DNA from: Galdieria partita
Taxonomy: Eukaryota > Rhodophyta > Bangiophyceae > Galdieriales > Galdieriaceae
DNA length: 64,000 bases
Assembly (NCBI GenBank): GCA_025991245.1
Contig: BQMJ01000074.1
Coordinates: forward strand, 80,729 to 144,728
Direction: 5' to 3'
The notes under the pieces are model-generated. The model was not told the DNA's origin and searched no databases. It saw nothing but the letters and a program-made list of their open reading frames with translations. Both the position numbers and the translations under genes were made by a program. Shown here piece after piece: positions 1-9,171 of the stretch (positions are counted from its first letter, which is position 1; each line of letters opens with the position of its first letter).

Positions 1-1276
1 AATAGTGAAACTGTTGTTATTGGAGAAGAAGGTTTTGTTTCACTCTAGTCCGGTAGAAAGTGCTAGTAATGCGGTGCTTTCATTTGCTTCTATTTTCCCT
101 GGAGGAATTTCTTATATGGCACAGTCGGAACACGAGAACGATTCAACTGTTTCACTGGAACAGGCAAGGCTAGGATTTCCGTTGAATTGTTTTCGTAACA
201 ATAGTTCATGTGTTCTTGAACCTTATGCTCCTTTACAAAGATTACAGCAACTCTTGGGCTTTCGTAAAGCAATGAATGAGGAATGTAACGAAGAAGAATC
301 TCACAAAGCAAATGGGGGTTTTCTGGCAGGAACTTCTCGCAATTTAGGTTTATTAATAGCGAGCATGACAGATCATTATGAGCAAAATGAAATGAGTGGT
401 GCTGCATTGAATCCTCCTGATGCATTTGTAGATATTACACTAGGTGAGGTTCAATATGCACCCTGGGTAGAAGAATTATGCAGATTGACTAAACGTGAAC
501 GTCGCTTTATGGAGAATTTAATAAGTATTATTTCCAATTCATTTCCATCACGATTGGGAAGATTTCGGTTATCCCAAGGGAAACACACAGATTATCTACA
601 TTCGGAAGAATATGCACGTGAACGGTTCCACGAATATTTACAACAGTTTTTAATAAGTATTGCATCTATTCCAAATATTTTGAACAAGGAGTCTTGGAGT
701 GATAAGTTGGATCTTCATACCGTCGTTCGTTCAGATATGATTGACAATTATGGTTTATCATTCTGTCAGGCTTGGTTGGCAACGAATATTTTTGAGACGT
801 GGCGTAAGAATTGTGATTTGAATGTGCTATCTTTTAATAGATCTATGGAGAGTAAACTCCCCCCTAAGATGAAAACAGACAATACTTCTCCACCGCACCT
901 GCGTCTTCAGTCATCCAGTTGTACGACTAGTCCGTTACAGGGAAAGTCGCAGAAAGTGGATCGTCGTCTTGTTTTTCAAGGATATCATAGTGATTCAGGA
1001 GATGACGAAACTACTGTTTCTGATCGTTTGAGGCGAATTGCAAACAATATTTCTAGCCGGTGGAGTATGCTTGTACTTGGTGGTTCCATGAAATATCAAA
1101 AGAATGATGAAATGAATGCAACGAGAGATGAGCAGCCGTTGGGTGATGGAGAAAACGTTTCTGTATATAAAGATTCTTTCCAGTCCTCGTGGAATCATTC
1201 GCATAATAAAGGAATCGATGACTCTACCGGTATCTCAGTTATCGATACGCAAGACATCGTAGAAGGCCTATTCTAA
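1..1276 (+). CDS. AVL9: AVL9-like DENN-family late secretory protein, 3' part
   Basis: The C-terminal part of an AVL9 protein, a DENN-related factor acting in late secretory traffic and cell polarity. The reading frame is open to the left edge and the first ATG is internal, so the 5' end lies outside the window. Along about 423 residues the order of AVL9 landmarks is kept: a KLLLLEKKVLF strand followed by an SPV and FPGG segment, an acidic linker, a PLNCF...LEPYAPLQ block, GFLAGTSRNLG (GFVAGATN in animals), AFVDITLGEVQY, a LTKRERRFMENLI helix, and DNYGLSFCQAWLATNIFETW near the end of the conserved core. The last 150 residues are Ser-rich and weakly conserved. No intron is needed in this part. 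The AVL9 assignment is firm from motif order; its cargo in this organism is unknown. Confidence 0.85.
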   Translation, partial: IVKLLLLEKKVLFHSSPVESASNAVLSFASIFPGGISYMAQSEHENDSTVSLEQARLGFPLNCFRNNSSCVLEPYAPLQRLQQLLGFRKAMNEECNEEESHKANGGFLAGTSRNLGLLIASMTDHYEQNEMSGAALNPPDAFVDITLGEVQYAPWVEELCRLTKRERRFMENLISIISNSFPSRLGRFRLSQGKHTDYLHSEEYARERFHEYLQQFLISIASIPNILNKESWSDKLDLHTVVRSDMIDNYGLSFCQAWLATNIFETWRKNCDLNVLSFNRSMESKLPPKMKTDNTSPPHLRLQSSSCTTSPLQGKSQKVDRRLVFQGYHSDSGDDETTVSDRLRRIANNISSRWSMLVLGGSMKYQKNDEMNATRDEQPLGDGENVSVYKDSFQSSWNHSHNKGIDDSTGISVIDTQDIVEGLF

Positions 1277-1402
1277 AGTGGAAAGTATTCAATAAATAGA
1301 TCCTACAGATACAATGAAGAATTTCCATTCATATAGGGCACTGAAAGCAATTTGTCTTTTTTTCGCTTTCTTATTGCAAAATGACGTTTTCAGAAGTCGA
1401 AA

Positions 1403-1455
1403 GGCGCTTTTCGCAGTCTAAAAATTCTTTCAAATCGCATTTTTCTAAAAGCGCC
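1403..1455. promoter_or_regulatory. 9-bp inverted repeat upstream of NUP93
   Basis: GGCGCTTTT at 1403-1411 is repeated exactly in inverted orientation as AAAAGCGCC at 1447-1455, 28 bp before the NUP93 start codon. The cores resemble E2F-type TTT(G/C)GCGC sites. It could be a promoter element; a function is inference only. Confidence 0.3.
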
Positions 1456-1483
1456 ATTTTCTTGTATTCGGGTTATTATTGAC

Positions 1484-4361
1484 ATGTCAGAAAGGAATTT
1501 CTTACAACTCTTACAACAGTCACGTTTCCTGGAGTCTCGAGCACAAGGAACGCAAAGAAAACAAGCTTTAGACAGTACACCGCTGCTACCAAGAAGTATC
1601 TCTCAAGTCGATCAAGAAGCAAAGGAAATGTTGACAAGAGCAAGTCGTACTGGAGGAACACCAGTAAGCCTTTGATTTTGTTCAATTTAGAATGCTTGTT
1701 TATGAGAAACTTGTAGGAAATGGACCCGAGTTCTATAAGGCTGTTTTCTGAGCTTAATTTTGACGCAGAGTCGCTAGGTAAAGAGGTTCGTAAGTTCAAC
1801 GCTGTGGAGAACCTTTTACCGCCACCGGAAACAACATTAACCAGTGACTTGGATTCATACATTCTTGAACAAGTAGGTAAAAGAAATTGGTAATCATCTA
1901 GCTTTGTTTCTTACTTCTCTCGTAGCATGAAGATGCCATCTTCACAACGTTGGAAGATTCTCAAGCAGTTGTCAATGAAGAACTTCGAAGGAAGCTTGAT
2001 TCAACAATTGAAGCAATGTGGGAAAAGGAAAAAGATAAATTCTTGAAGGAGCTTTCGAGACACGTCCCTATGTCTTTCAATGACACGAAAGACTCAGCTT
2101 CAAAAGTCTCTGTTAAAAGTACCTCTCAGTGGGACGCTCCATTGGATCAAACACAAGCCACTCCTGTTAGTTATTCCAGGAGAGTTGTACGAGAGAATAG
2201 AGAGTACAGTGAGGGCGTTGATCTAAGTGCTGATTTCACGAACATTGTGAGGAATATTTTAGAAGGGCGTGTGTTAGATCCTGTGGCACAGAAATTAGTT
2301 TTTTCATCTTTGTCAAGTAACTTGGATACTTCTCGAATTTCAAGTTCATCATCATCTTCTTCACTGCCTATTGCTCAACAATTCGCAAAGGCTGTTTTGA
2401 GCCATCAACATGCTTTGAAATACTTTGCATTTATTTTTGAGGCAATATCTTGGATTTGTGGTGAACGTCGTGTAGATTTTGACGGTACATATACACGCGA
2501 TTCTCGTATAAAGGAAGGATGTGTAGATTTATTAGATCCATCTCAGCTGAAGCGAGCATTGCAAGGTTCACTTCGTGCCATGGAAGAGAAATTCAAGGAA
2601 AGCAGATTAATAGCAACGATTCGTTCGCACCCTGAACATGCTCTACGTGGAGGCAAACCTGGCCTTGTCGAGGACATTCGAGCTTATCTAAGAGTCGTCT
2701 TCCACAATGACTTCCAGTCACTTCCTGAAGATACTCAGTTTCTTTATCATCTTCCACTTTGGCCTCAGATATTCTTGGCGTTGCGTTGTGGAGATGTTCA
2801 CTCTGCAGCAAAGATAGCTGAAGAGGCAAATGCACAACTGACTTCGAATGGGCTTCATTTCTGTGCGTTTATACAAGAATTTTTATCTAGTCCAGATCGT
2901 TGTCTTTCGGAGGATTCTTTGATTCAACTTTCTCAGGAATATTCTTTGGTAGCTCGTAGAAGTAGTGATGCGTACTTGAGGGTTTGTTATATTTTGATTG
3001 CTCGCTGCAGTCCTAATGTTGATGAAAAATGGAAGCTTCAGGAAAGTGACTATTCGATTGTGTTGAGTTCTATTGAAGACTATCTCTGGTTTCATCTTTC
3101 ACTCGTAAGATTAGATGAAAGGCAGATGCCTTTATCTCTCCTAGCTTATCGTCTGCAGCTTGTTGACATTCAACAAGAAATACTAGAATTTGGTCCTTCG
3201 TACTTTGATCCAAAAGGAGAACGACCGTTATTTTATACGATGATTTTGACTCTTTCCTTGCAATTTGCAAAAGCAGTCGACTATCTTGTCAAATGTGATG
3301 GCTTTCTGTTTTATGGGGTGCATATTGGATTGATTTTATATTATTATGGGATTTTACACAACGAGAAGGAGTGGAAAGGCATCATTGAAAAGCATCCTGA
3401 TCTTTCTAATCAGTATAGAAAGCAAATACAATTTCTATTGGAGCCATATGACTTTGATAGATGTTTATGGTCGTATGTGCAAAGTATTGCCCAGGCTCGA
3501 CCATTGGATGCTGCTTGTTATCTTTATATTTTAAGGGACAAAACCAGCAGAATGCATTACTTGAAAGAACTCATTTTACATAGTGGAGAATACGAATCCT
3601 TACTGGGCTTTATTGGACCTGATGGTGCGCGAAGACGTGGTTTTTTAGATCAACTAGAGCGTTGTCTACCTGAGGAGGAACGGAATGATCAGGTATCCAT
3701 AATATTGGCGACAGAATCTGCAATAGAGGCTGCTGAAAGGGGAGATATTCAAGCAGCTGTTCGTCTGTATGATATTGCGGAAGAGTATGATAGACTTGTT
3801 GCCACTTTGGCTAAGAAATTGAGTGCAGAACTGGTTCATTCCCGTTCTTCACTTCGTTCATGGTTAGTGGAAGAGTCTAGAAGATATTTGAAATTACTTT
3901 CGGACAAGTTCATATCAGAGGTCAACACTTCGAAGTGGATATCTACATTGAAATTGTTGTTGTCACTTGTAGAGTTTATGGATTTTGTACAACAACAAAA
4001 GTACGAAGAAGCATGGACTTGCATTAGTAATTTGAATATTTTGCCGTTGAATGAACGAGATGTGGTCTCCAAAAGCAGTCAATGGCAATCCGTGTCGGAT
4101 GAAGCCGATCAGTTAGTCGCAGAAAGACTCGCACAAATCATTGTTCGTGCAATGGACTGTTTGGTTGCTCTTTATCAACGGACCAAAGAGTCTCAACGAC
4201 ATTCAGAACGCACTCAGTTGTCACCCTCTTCTCTTTCATCTCACAAGTTGAACGAATATGAATCTTACGGTAGAAATTTAGTATCTTTCGCGACGTTATT
4301 AGGGATACAGAGTCCAGATATTAGTGCAAAGTTGATGCAGGCAAGTTTAGCATTACATTGA
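1484..4361 (+). CDS. NUP93: Nucleoporin NUP93/Nic96
   Basis: Scaffold nucleoporin of the inner ring of the nuclear pore, where it holds NUP188/205 and the NUP62 complex. Three exons, 1484-1663, 1717-1872 and 1926-4361, give 923 residues. Both introns are 53 nt with GT-AG ends and keep frame, and the ATG at 1484 follows a short leader. The N terminus (NFLQLLQQSRFLE) is the helical region that in NUP93 recruits the NUP62 complex. Downstream, the segment LPLWPQIFLALRCGDVHSA and the motif IEDYLWFHLSLVRLDE are characteristic of the Nic96/NUP93 alpha-solenoid, which fills the rest. Family members are about 820-840 residues, so this copy is somewhat long, mostly in a Ser-rich linker. The next gene is convergent, 123 bp away. 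Confidence 0.92.
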
Positions 4362-4484
4362 GCATACAAGTGTACATTTTCTTATTCATGACATTCTTTG
4401 TACGAAGCCAATTTTCTCTATTTCACATATACTTTGTACATATTGGAACGAAGTACAGCACACTGTTTCCAGTGGCAGAAAATC

Positions 4485-5277
4485 TCACGGAAACGAGACA
4501 GTTACCGCCCAACCTAACGTCTTAGCTTTGTGTGAAGTCCAAACAGTTTTTCGTCGCCTGTGGGACAATGATACTTTGGATAATAATTCGCAGACTTGTC
4601 TCTCTTCCTTATCCACAACTTCACGAGTTTCGTCTTTATATTGTTCTGAAATGGATATCTTTCTTAAAAGAGGAAGCCACTTTGAGATATTCTGTTGGTG
4701 TCCAAAGCTCTTGTTTCTCTTTCTCCGACGAATCCCTGAAGCCAACGAAACCTTTTGAAATATCTACAGTTCAGATGGCTTGAAGAAAAGTTCCAGTGAA
4801 CTAGACTTACGTGAAGTGTTCTTGTTGGCAGCTTCAACTTGTTGAGAAGCCACTGCTTTGCTAGTGTCTCTTGTGGCAGGCAATGAAACAACAATGTTGC
4901 GTCTTTCGATTCACTACAGTAACGGGCGTAAGTATTGTCTGGGGTCTTTCCAACTTGCTGTTGTAGCCAGCATTCTGCAAGGGACTTTGCTTCGTCGTCA
5001 TCACTCATGGAAGTTGAACAGTCTGGTGTCTCCAACGAATAGGCAAAAACTAATTCTGAGCAACTTCTCGTTAACTCTTCATTTTGCAGTTCTTCTTCAT
5101 CTTCTTCTTCTCCTTGTTCATTCAAGCTGCGTATTTTCATTTTCGCCAACACGTCAAATACAGCCCAATCGCCCTCAATGTAATTATCCAAATCTGTGGC
5201 TAGAGTAGCAACCTATGTTATCATCATTTTATCTTGTTCAAGGAGTCATTATCCTTAAGACTTGCAATATATATCAT
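4485..5277 (-). CDS. Unrecognised acidic protein, spliced
   Basis: I do not recognise this protein. On the minus strand two exons are clear: 5212-4811 and 4763-4485, joined by a 47-nt GT-AG intron in phase 0. The first has an acidic Glu/Asp-rich stretch (EEEDEEELQNEE) and the second is basic, with RRRKRNK and HRRRK clusters. The 5' end is uncertain: at 5213 there is a TAG acceptor directly before codons reading VATLATDLDNYIEGDW. The nearest plausible first exon is 5277-5266 (ATG ATA TAT ATT) followed by a gcaagt donor, which would be a 53-nt GC-AG intron in phase 0. With that model the protein is 230 residues. An unseen 5' exon is the alternative. It is convergent with NUP93 and divergent from the S1 protein gene. 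Confidence 0.5.
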
Positions 5278-5503
5278 TCGTTGAGTATTATCTGTATTTA
5301 CATCGTAAATGCTACATCACAGTATCAATATATTTCTTATCAAGAGAAAACAGCGATATGGGGAACCTGTGGAGAATGATCACTCGATAACCAATCATTT
5401 CGCTCAAAGGATAGAGCGTCCCGGGTGGAGATTGCATTTGTTCCTCACTCGTGTTTTCTTATTTTGGTTCGTTGCAGTTGTTGACATTTGTTCGATATAG
5501 GAA

Positions 5504-6594
5504 ATGCAAGCTTTTGTTTTTTTGTGTGGAGGAAAAGCGTTTCAGACAGCCTCAAATAGGAATGAACCCAAGTTAATGGTAAGCTGTCAAACAACTCACC
5601 CAAAAAGTGACGTGGTTCTTGACGCGACTTTTCAGTGTTTATTTTCGTTGTATTAACACCACCTTTTGTAATATTTGTATTCCTTAGAAAAATTCTTGTT
5701 TGAGTATTCGTGACGGTTTATTTGTTTCCAAAAGCAGTAAATGGTTGTGTAACAAGAATCGCCAGTTATTGGCCCCTGTTTCTGTCGGTTTCAGAGCTTT
5801 TCCAAAAAATTTATCAGAAATTACTTCTTTAAAGAGTGATGCAGCTGTTAATGCTTCTGTTTCCTACGGAGAAGAGGGTTCTCCCCAGTTTTCAGTGTCT
5901 GACTTGGTCGTTGGAGAGACATACACAGGAATAGTGAAGAACGTTACCAGTTACGGTGCTTTTGTGGATATTGGAGCCAACAAACTCGGTAAGTAGAGAT
6001 AATTGTGTAGTGAATTATTCTCACACAAGATATGCGTAGGCTTGTTGCATATCTCACAAATGAGTAACCGTTTTGTGAATCATCCTAACGAAGTAGTTTC
6101 CATTGGAAGTCAAGTCTCCGTTCGTGTGTACAAGATTGATGTCGAAAAGGATCAATTTTCTCTCACTATGAAGACACAAGAACAAAGAAGGAGGAGGAAT
6201 GAGGAACCGGTATGTGTTGTATGTGAGAAATAGACGGTTATTCATTGGATTATAGGAAAACGTTGTTGAAGCACTTCGCTCCTTTGCCGATCAAGTTGAT
6301 AGGCATGAGTTTAGAAAGGGAAGAGTAGTGAATGTTACGGACTTTGGTGCTTTTGTGGACATCGATGGTCCAAAAGACGGACTTGTGTTTCGTGCAGATA
6401 TGACTGATGACTTGGCAGTATGTTTTTTGTATTATCTCGAGCAACACTGTTTTGCTTACTGTGTGTTCTTTTAGGTGGATGACGAGATTCAAGTTAGAGT
6501 GAAAAAGATTGACTTGAGTAGAAAATTTATCACTTTGAGCATGAAACCCATTACGGAATACGAAGAGGAGAATATGTCATTCGTAAGAGAATAG
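5504..6594 (+). CDS. Double S1-domain RNA-binding protein, probably plastid
   Basis: Five exons (5504-5578, 5688-5988, 6040-6209, 6256-6417, 6475-6594) encode 275 residues; introns are 109, 51, 46 and 57 nt and all keep frame. After a basic, Ser-rich N terminus of about 85 residues that looks like a transit peptide come two S1 OB-fold domains. The first starts LVVGETYTGIVKNVTSYGAFVDIG and continues GLLHISQMS; the second starts EFRKGRVVNVTDFGAFVDI. Both keep the GxVxxxxxFGAFVDIG core that contacts RNA. The arrangement resembles plastid ribosomal S1-type proteins and the S1 part of the plastid EF-Ts polyprotein, but no EF-Ts domain follows. The second S1 domain is shortened in its middle, where the HISQ element is replaced by FRADM. 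Plastid location is inferred from the N-terminal extension. Confidence 0.8.
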
Positions 6595-6790
6595 TAGAGC
6601 TATCATCAGAATGAATGAGAATACATAAATCCATTTGTCGCATGCTTGAAAACGCCACAATTTGTTTATTGGCACGACATACTTGCCTGTGCATCATTAT
6701 CTTGAAATACAATATACAAACATCATACATTCAAAGAGGAAGCTACACAAAAAGAAGAACCGTTCGAACCACATATTTCTTCTTATGAAA

Positions 6791-8578
6791 TCACTCACGG
6801 ATCTCTTCTGCAGAACTAGCTCCAAATACGGTCTGTTCTAAATTATGCGTGTCTTCTAAATCTCCTAAACTCGAAAAGGATGCCGATAAAAATGGCTTGG
6901 AAAGTATTTTTGGAAAAGATGGCGTCCGGTTATATCCAAAACTCTGTTCCACGTCAATCCTTTCTGCTTCCACCGAACCATGAAAACTTGAAAAAGAATC
7001 CGAATGAAAAGGAAATAGTATTTTGCTTTCCAAAAAATAATGATTATTATTGACGTCACCTTTCTTTACATCGTCGGCACAACGAGAATCACTCGACGAA
7101 TACATGTTCCGTTCATCATCAGGAGACGCATTGTAAACACCAAAAGCCTGCGATTCACTATGTGATGAAGCAGCATGATGATGCTGAGAAAATACCCAAA
7201 AATTGGGTTCATCTCTTTCCTGTCTTGGAAGTATATGCGAGAAAAATGTGTTGGCAGACTTTGGTGGATCGACGTTTACAAGATGTTCATCCAACTGCTC
7301 AAAAGCTGGTAGTCGATGTTGTTCTATATCTACCAAACTATTTTGAAAAAAGACGAGCCCTTCTTCCCCTTTCCTATCTCTCCCGGAATGCCAAGTTAAA
7401 TCTTCCGACAACAAAAAGGGTCTTTTCAAGTTTGTCCGTTCTTCAGAATATGAACTTATCTCTCCTTCACTTGGATTCAATTCATTCTGTTCTTGACGAG
7501 CCTCCATAGAATGAACATTCTGTTTCGCCTGCACAATGGAATTATTCGATACATCCTCAACAGCTCTGCTTCTCTTCGACGTCATACTCTTTCCAAGGTT
7601 GACATTTTCTGAATCGTCCCAGTCAACATTGGAGCCTGAATATCCTTCACTAAATACAGGAGAATTCACGTACGAGTTGTAACCAAACGAGTCTCCGTCT
7701 GTATTTTTATTTCCCATAGGACCCTTTTTCCATATGCCCACACCTTTGCTTCCAAGTCTCCGTGCCTCTTGTTTGGCAATTTCAAGTGCAGCCTTTGGAA
7801 TTTTCAAACCTGATAGCGAGTCATAAGAAAGTTCATCGACAGAAAAGTCACTTGACCCCGAGCCACTTGGGTCAGCTTCTGATCGTTCCATATTATCTGT
7901 CTGGTCTATAGTTTTGCCTTTTGTAACCTCAAGTGATTGTTTTCTTAAAAGTTCCCTAGCTAGCCTCAAATAATACTTTTGAGCGTGAGTTCTCACTTGC
8001 GTTGAACTCCTTGTTCCTACATAGTTAGATATAGCTTTGATGTCTTTGGCGCCATATAACTCCAATCCCTCGAGAAATCTTGAGTGTTCTTCACAACTCC
8101 AATATCGTGAGGTTTTTGTTCTAGAAGAGTTTGGTGTACCTTTGTTACCTATTTCTCCCACTCTTGTTTCCAAGTTTCCTGTTTCTTTTGTGTTAGTTTC
8201 ATCCTGCTGTCCTGTTACTGGTGTTGCGTGAGAGTAAAAAGCATAGCACGGTGGTTCTGTAGGAGTAGCCCCTGTGTCGTTCCTTTCTCGAATATTATTT
8301 TCTATCTTCAATACGTTGGGGTTATTCTGTAGTTTTAGTCTTTCAATCTCCATATATGCTACCTGTAACTTTGCTTCCAGTTGTTTCACGTGTTGTCTCA
8401 ACTTTTCTATGACGATATCTGAAACAGGTATGCAAGGGGAGCTTTCTACACCCTCTTCTTCTCCTTTACCTTCCAGTCGTTCTTGTCCAGTGTCGTAGTT
8501 ATAAAAAGAGTTGTTTCTTGACAATTTCTGAAGTGTTGAAGGGTTGCAATATTTTTCTGGCTCGTTAAACGAAGCCAT
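6791..8578 (-). CDS. SHAQKYF-type single-repeat MYB transcription factor
   Basis: Intronless, 595 residues, ATG at 8578. A single MYB repeat lies at about residues 158-206 (SRYWSCEEHSRFLEGLELYG ...), ending in the THAQKYY version of the SHAQKYF signature. This class binds I-box or evening-element-like DNA and in plants and algae includes circadian, sugar-response and developmental regulators. A leucine-rich helix at residues 52-82 just before it could form a coiled coil for dimerisation. The C-terminal two thirds are low-complexity, rich in Ser, Asn and acidic residues. A Trp and a Tyr within the MYB repeat keep aromatic core positions. Target genes cannot be read from the sequence. It shares a 593-bp intergenic region with the divergent LRR gene. 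Confidence 0.88.
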   Translation of the reverse strand: MASFNEPEKYCNPSTLQKLSRNNSFYNYDTGQERLEGKGEEEGVESSPCIPVSDIVIEKLRQHVKQLEAKLQVAYMEIERLKLQNNPNVLKIENNIRERNDTGATPTEPPCYAFYSHATPVTGQQDETNTKETGNLETRVGEIGNKGTPNSSRTKTSRYWSCEEHSRFLEGLELYGAKDIKAISNYVGTRSSTQVRTHAQKYYLRLARELLRKQSLEVTKGKTIDQTDNMERSEADPSGSGSSDFSVDELSYDSLSGLKIPKAALEIAKQEARRLGSKGVGIWKKGPMGNKNTDGDSFGYNSYVNSPVFSEGYSGSNVDWDDSENVNLGKSMTSKRSRAVEDVSNNSIVQAKQNVHSMEARQEQNELNPSEGEISSYSEERTNLKRPFLLSEDLTWHSGRDRKGEEGLVFFQNSLVDIEQHRLPAFEQLDEHLVNVDPPKSANTFFSHILPRQERDEPNFWVFSQHHHAASSHSESQAFGVYNASPDDERNMYSSSDSRCADDVKKGDVNNNHYFLESKILFPFHSDSFSSFHGSVEAERIDVEQSFGYNRTPSFPKILSKPFLSASFSSLGDLEDTHNLEQTVFGASSAEEIRE

Positions 8579-9171
8579 AGTCTGTTCGCAACTCTGTTAC
8601 CAACACCTTCAATCCTAGTTTTGCTAAAGCGATATAAACTTTCCAGCTTTCGACACTTATGCCAAAAGCAGCATGTTCACTTAAACCAGGTATAATATGT
8701 GTTTCACACTTGTATAATCAAAAAGCAGCAACTAGATAGTTTCCGAAAGAAAATATCCCCACTCTGAAATGTGGATTCCACAAAAGAAGACCGAATGTGA
8801 AATGGATGATGTCCTTTGGATATTCCTGTCAGGAAAATGAAAACGTGGAAGTTGGACAGTCAAAGATAGACAAGTTCCTACGCTGAGAATGCACCAACTT
8901 GTTGTTGGTTTCAACAGAGAGAGAAAATAATGTATCTAGTGGTAACAAGGGAAAGGAATAGGACTAGTTTCAAGTTATAAAGTGAATTGACAGGCTATGG
9001 AAGAATAAACGATATCGATAGTGGGTGATATAAAGGGATAGAACACTTTCTTATTCTTATACTACATAATTGTACTTTTCACAAGTCGCAACTCCTTCCA
9101 CCCACTCTCACTCCACAACAGATGGATTATCTCCTTTGAATCTAAAATAGTGTTTGTGAGGTCTCACTCAA
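8579..9171. other. Intergenic region between divergent MYB and LRR genes
   Basis: Contains the 5' flanks of both genes. I see no convincing coding exon, RNA gene or repeat. A 60-codon open frame at 8732-8914 on the minus strand has no protein-like features. Confidence 0.5.

Noticed and set aside
90-425. 111-codon minus-strand frame inside the AVL9 gene
   Set aside because: Antisense to a conserved coding region and without protein-like features.
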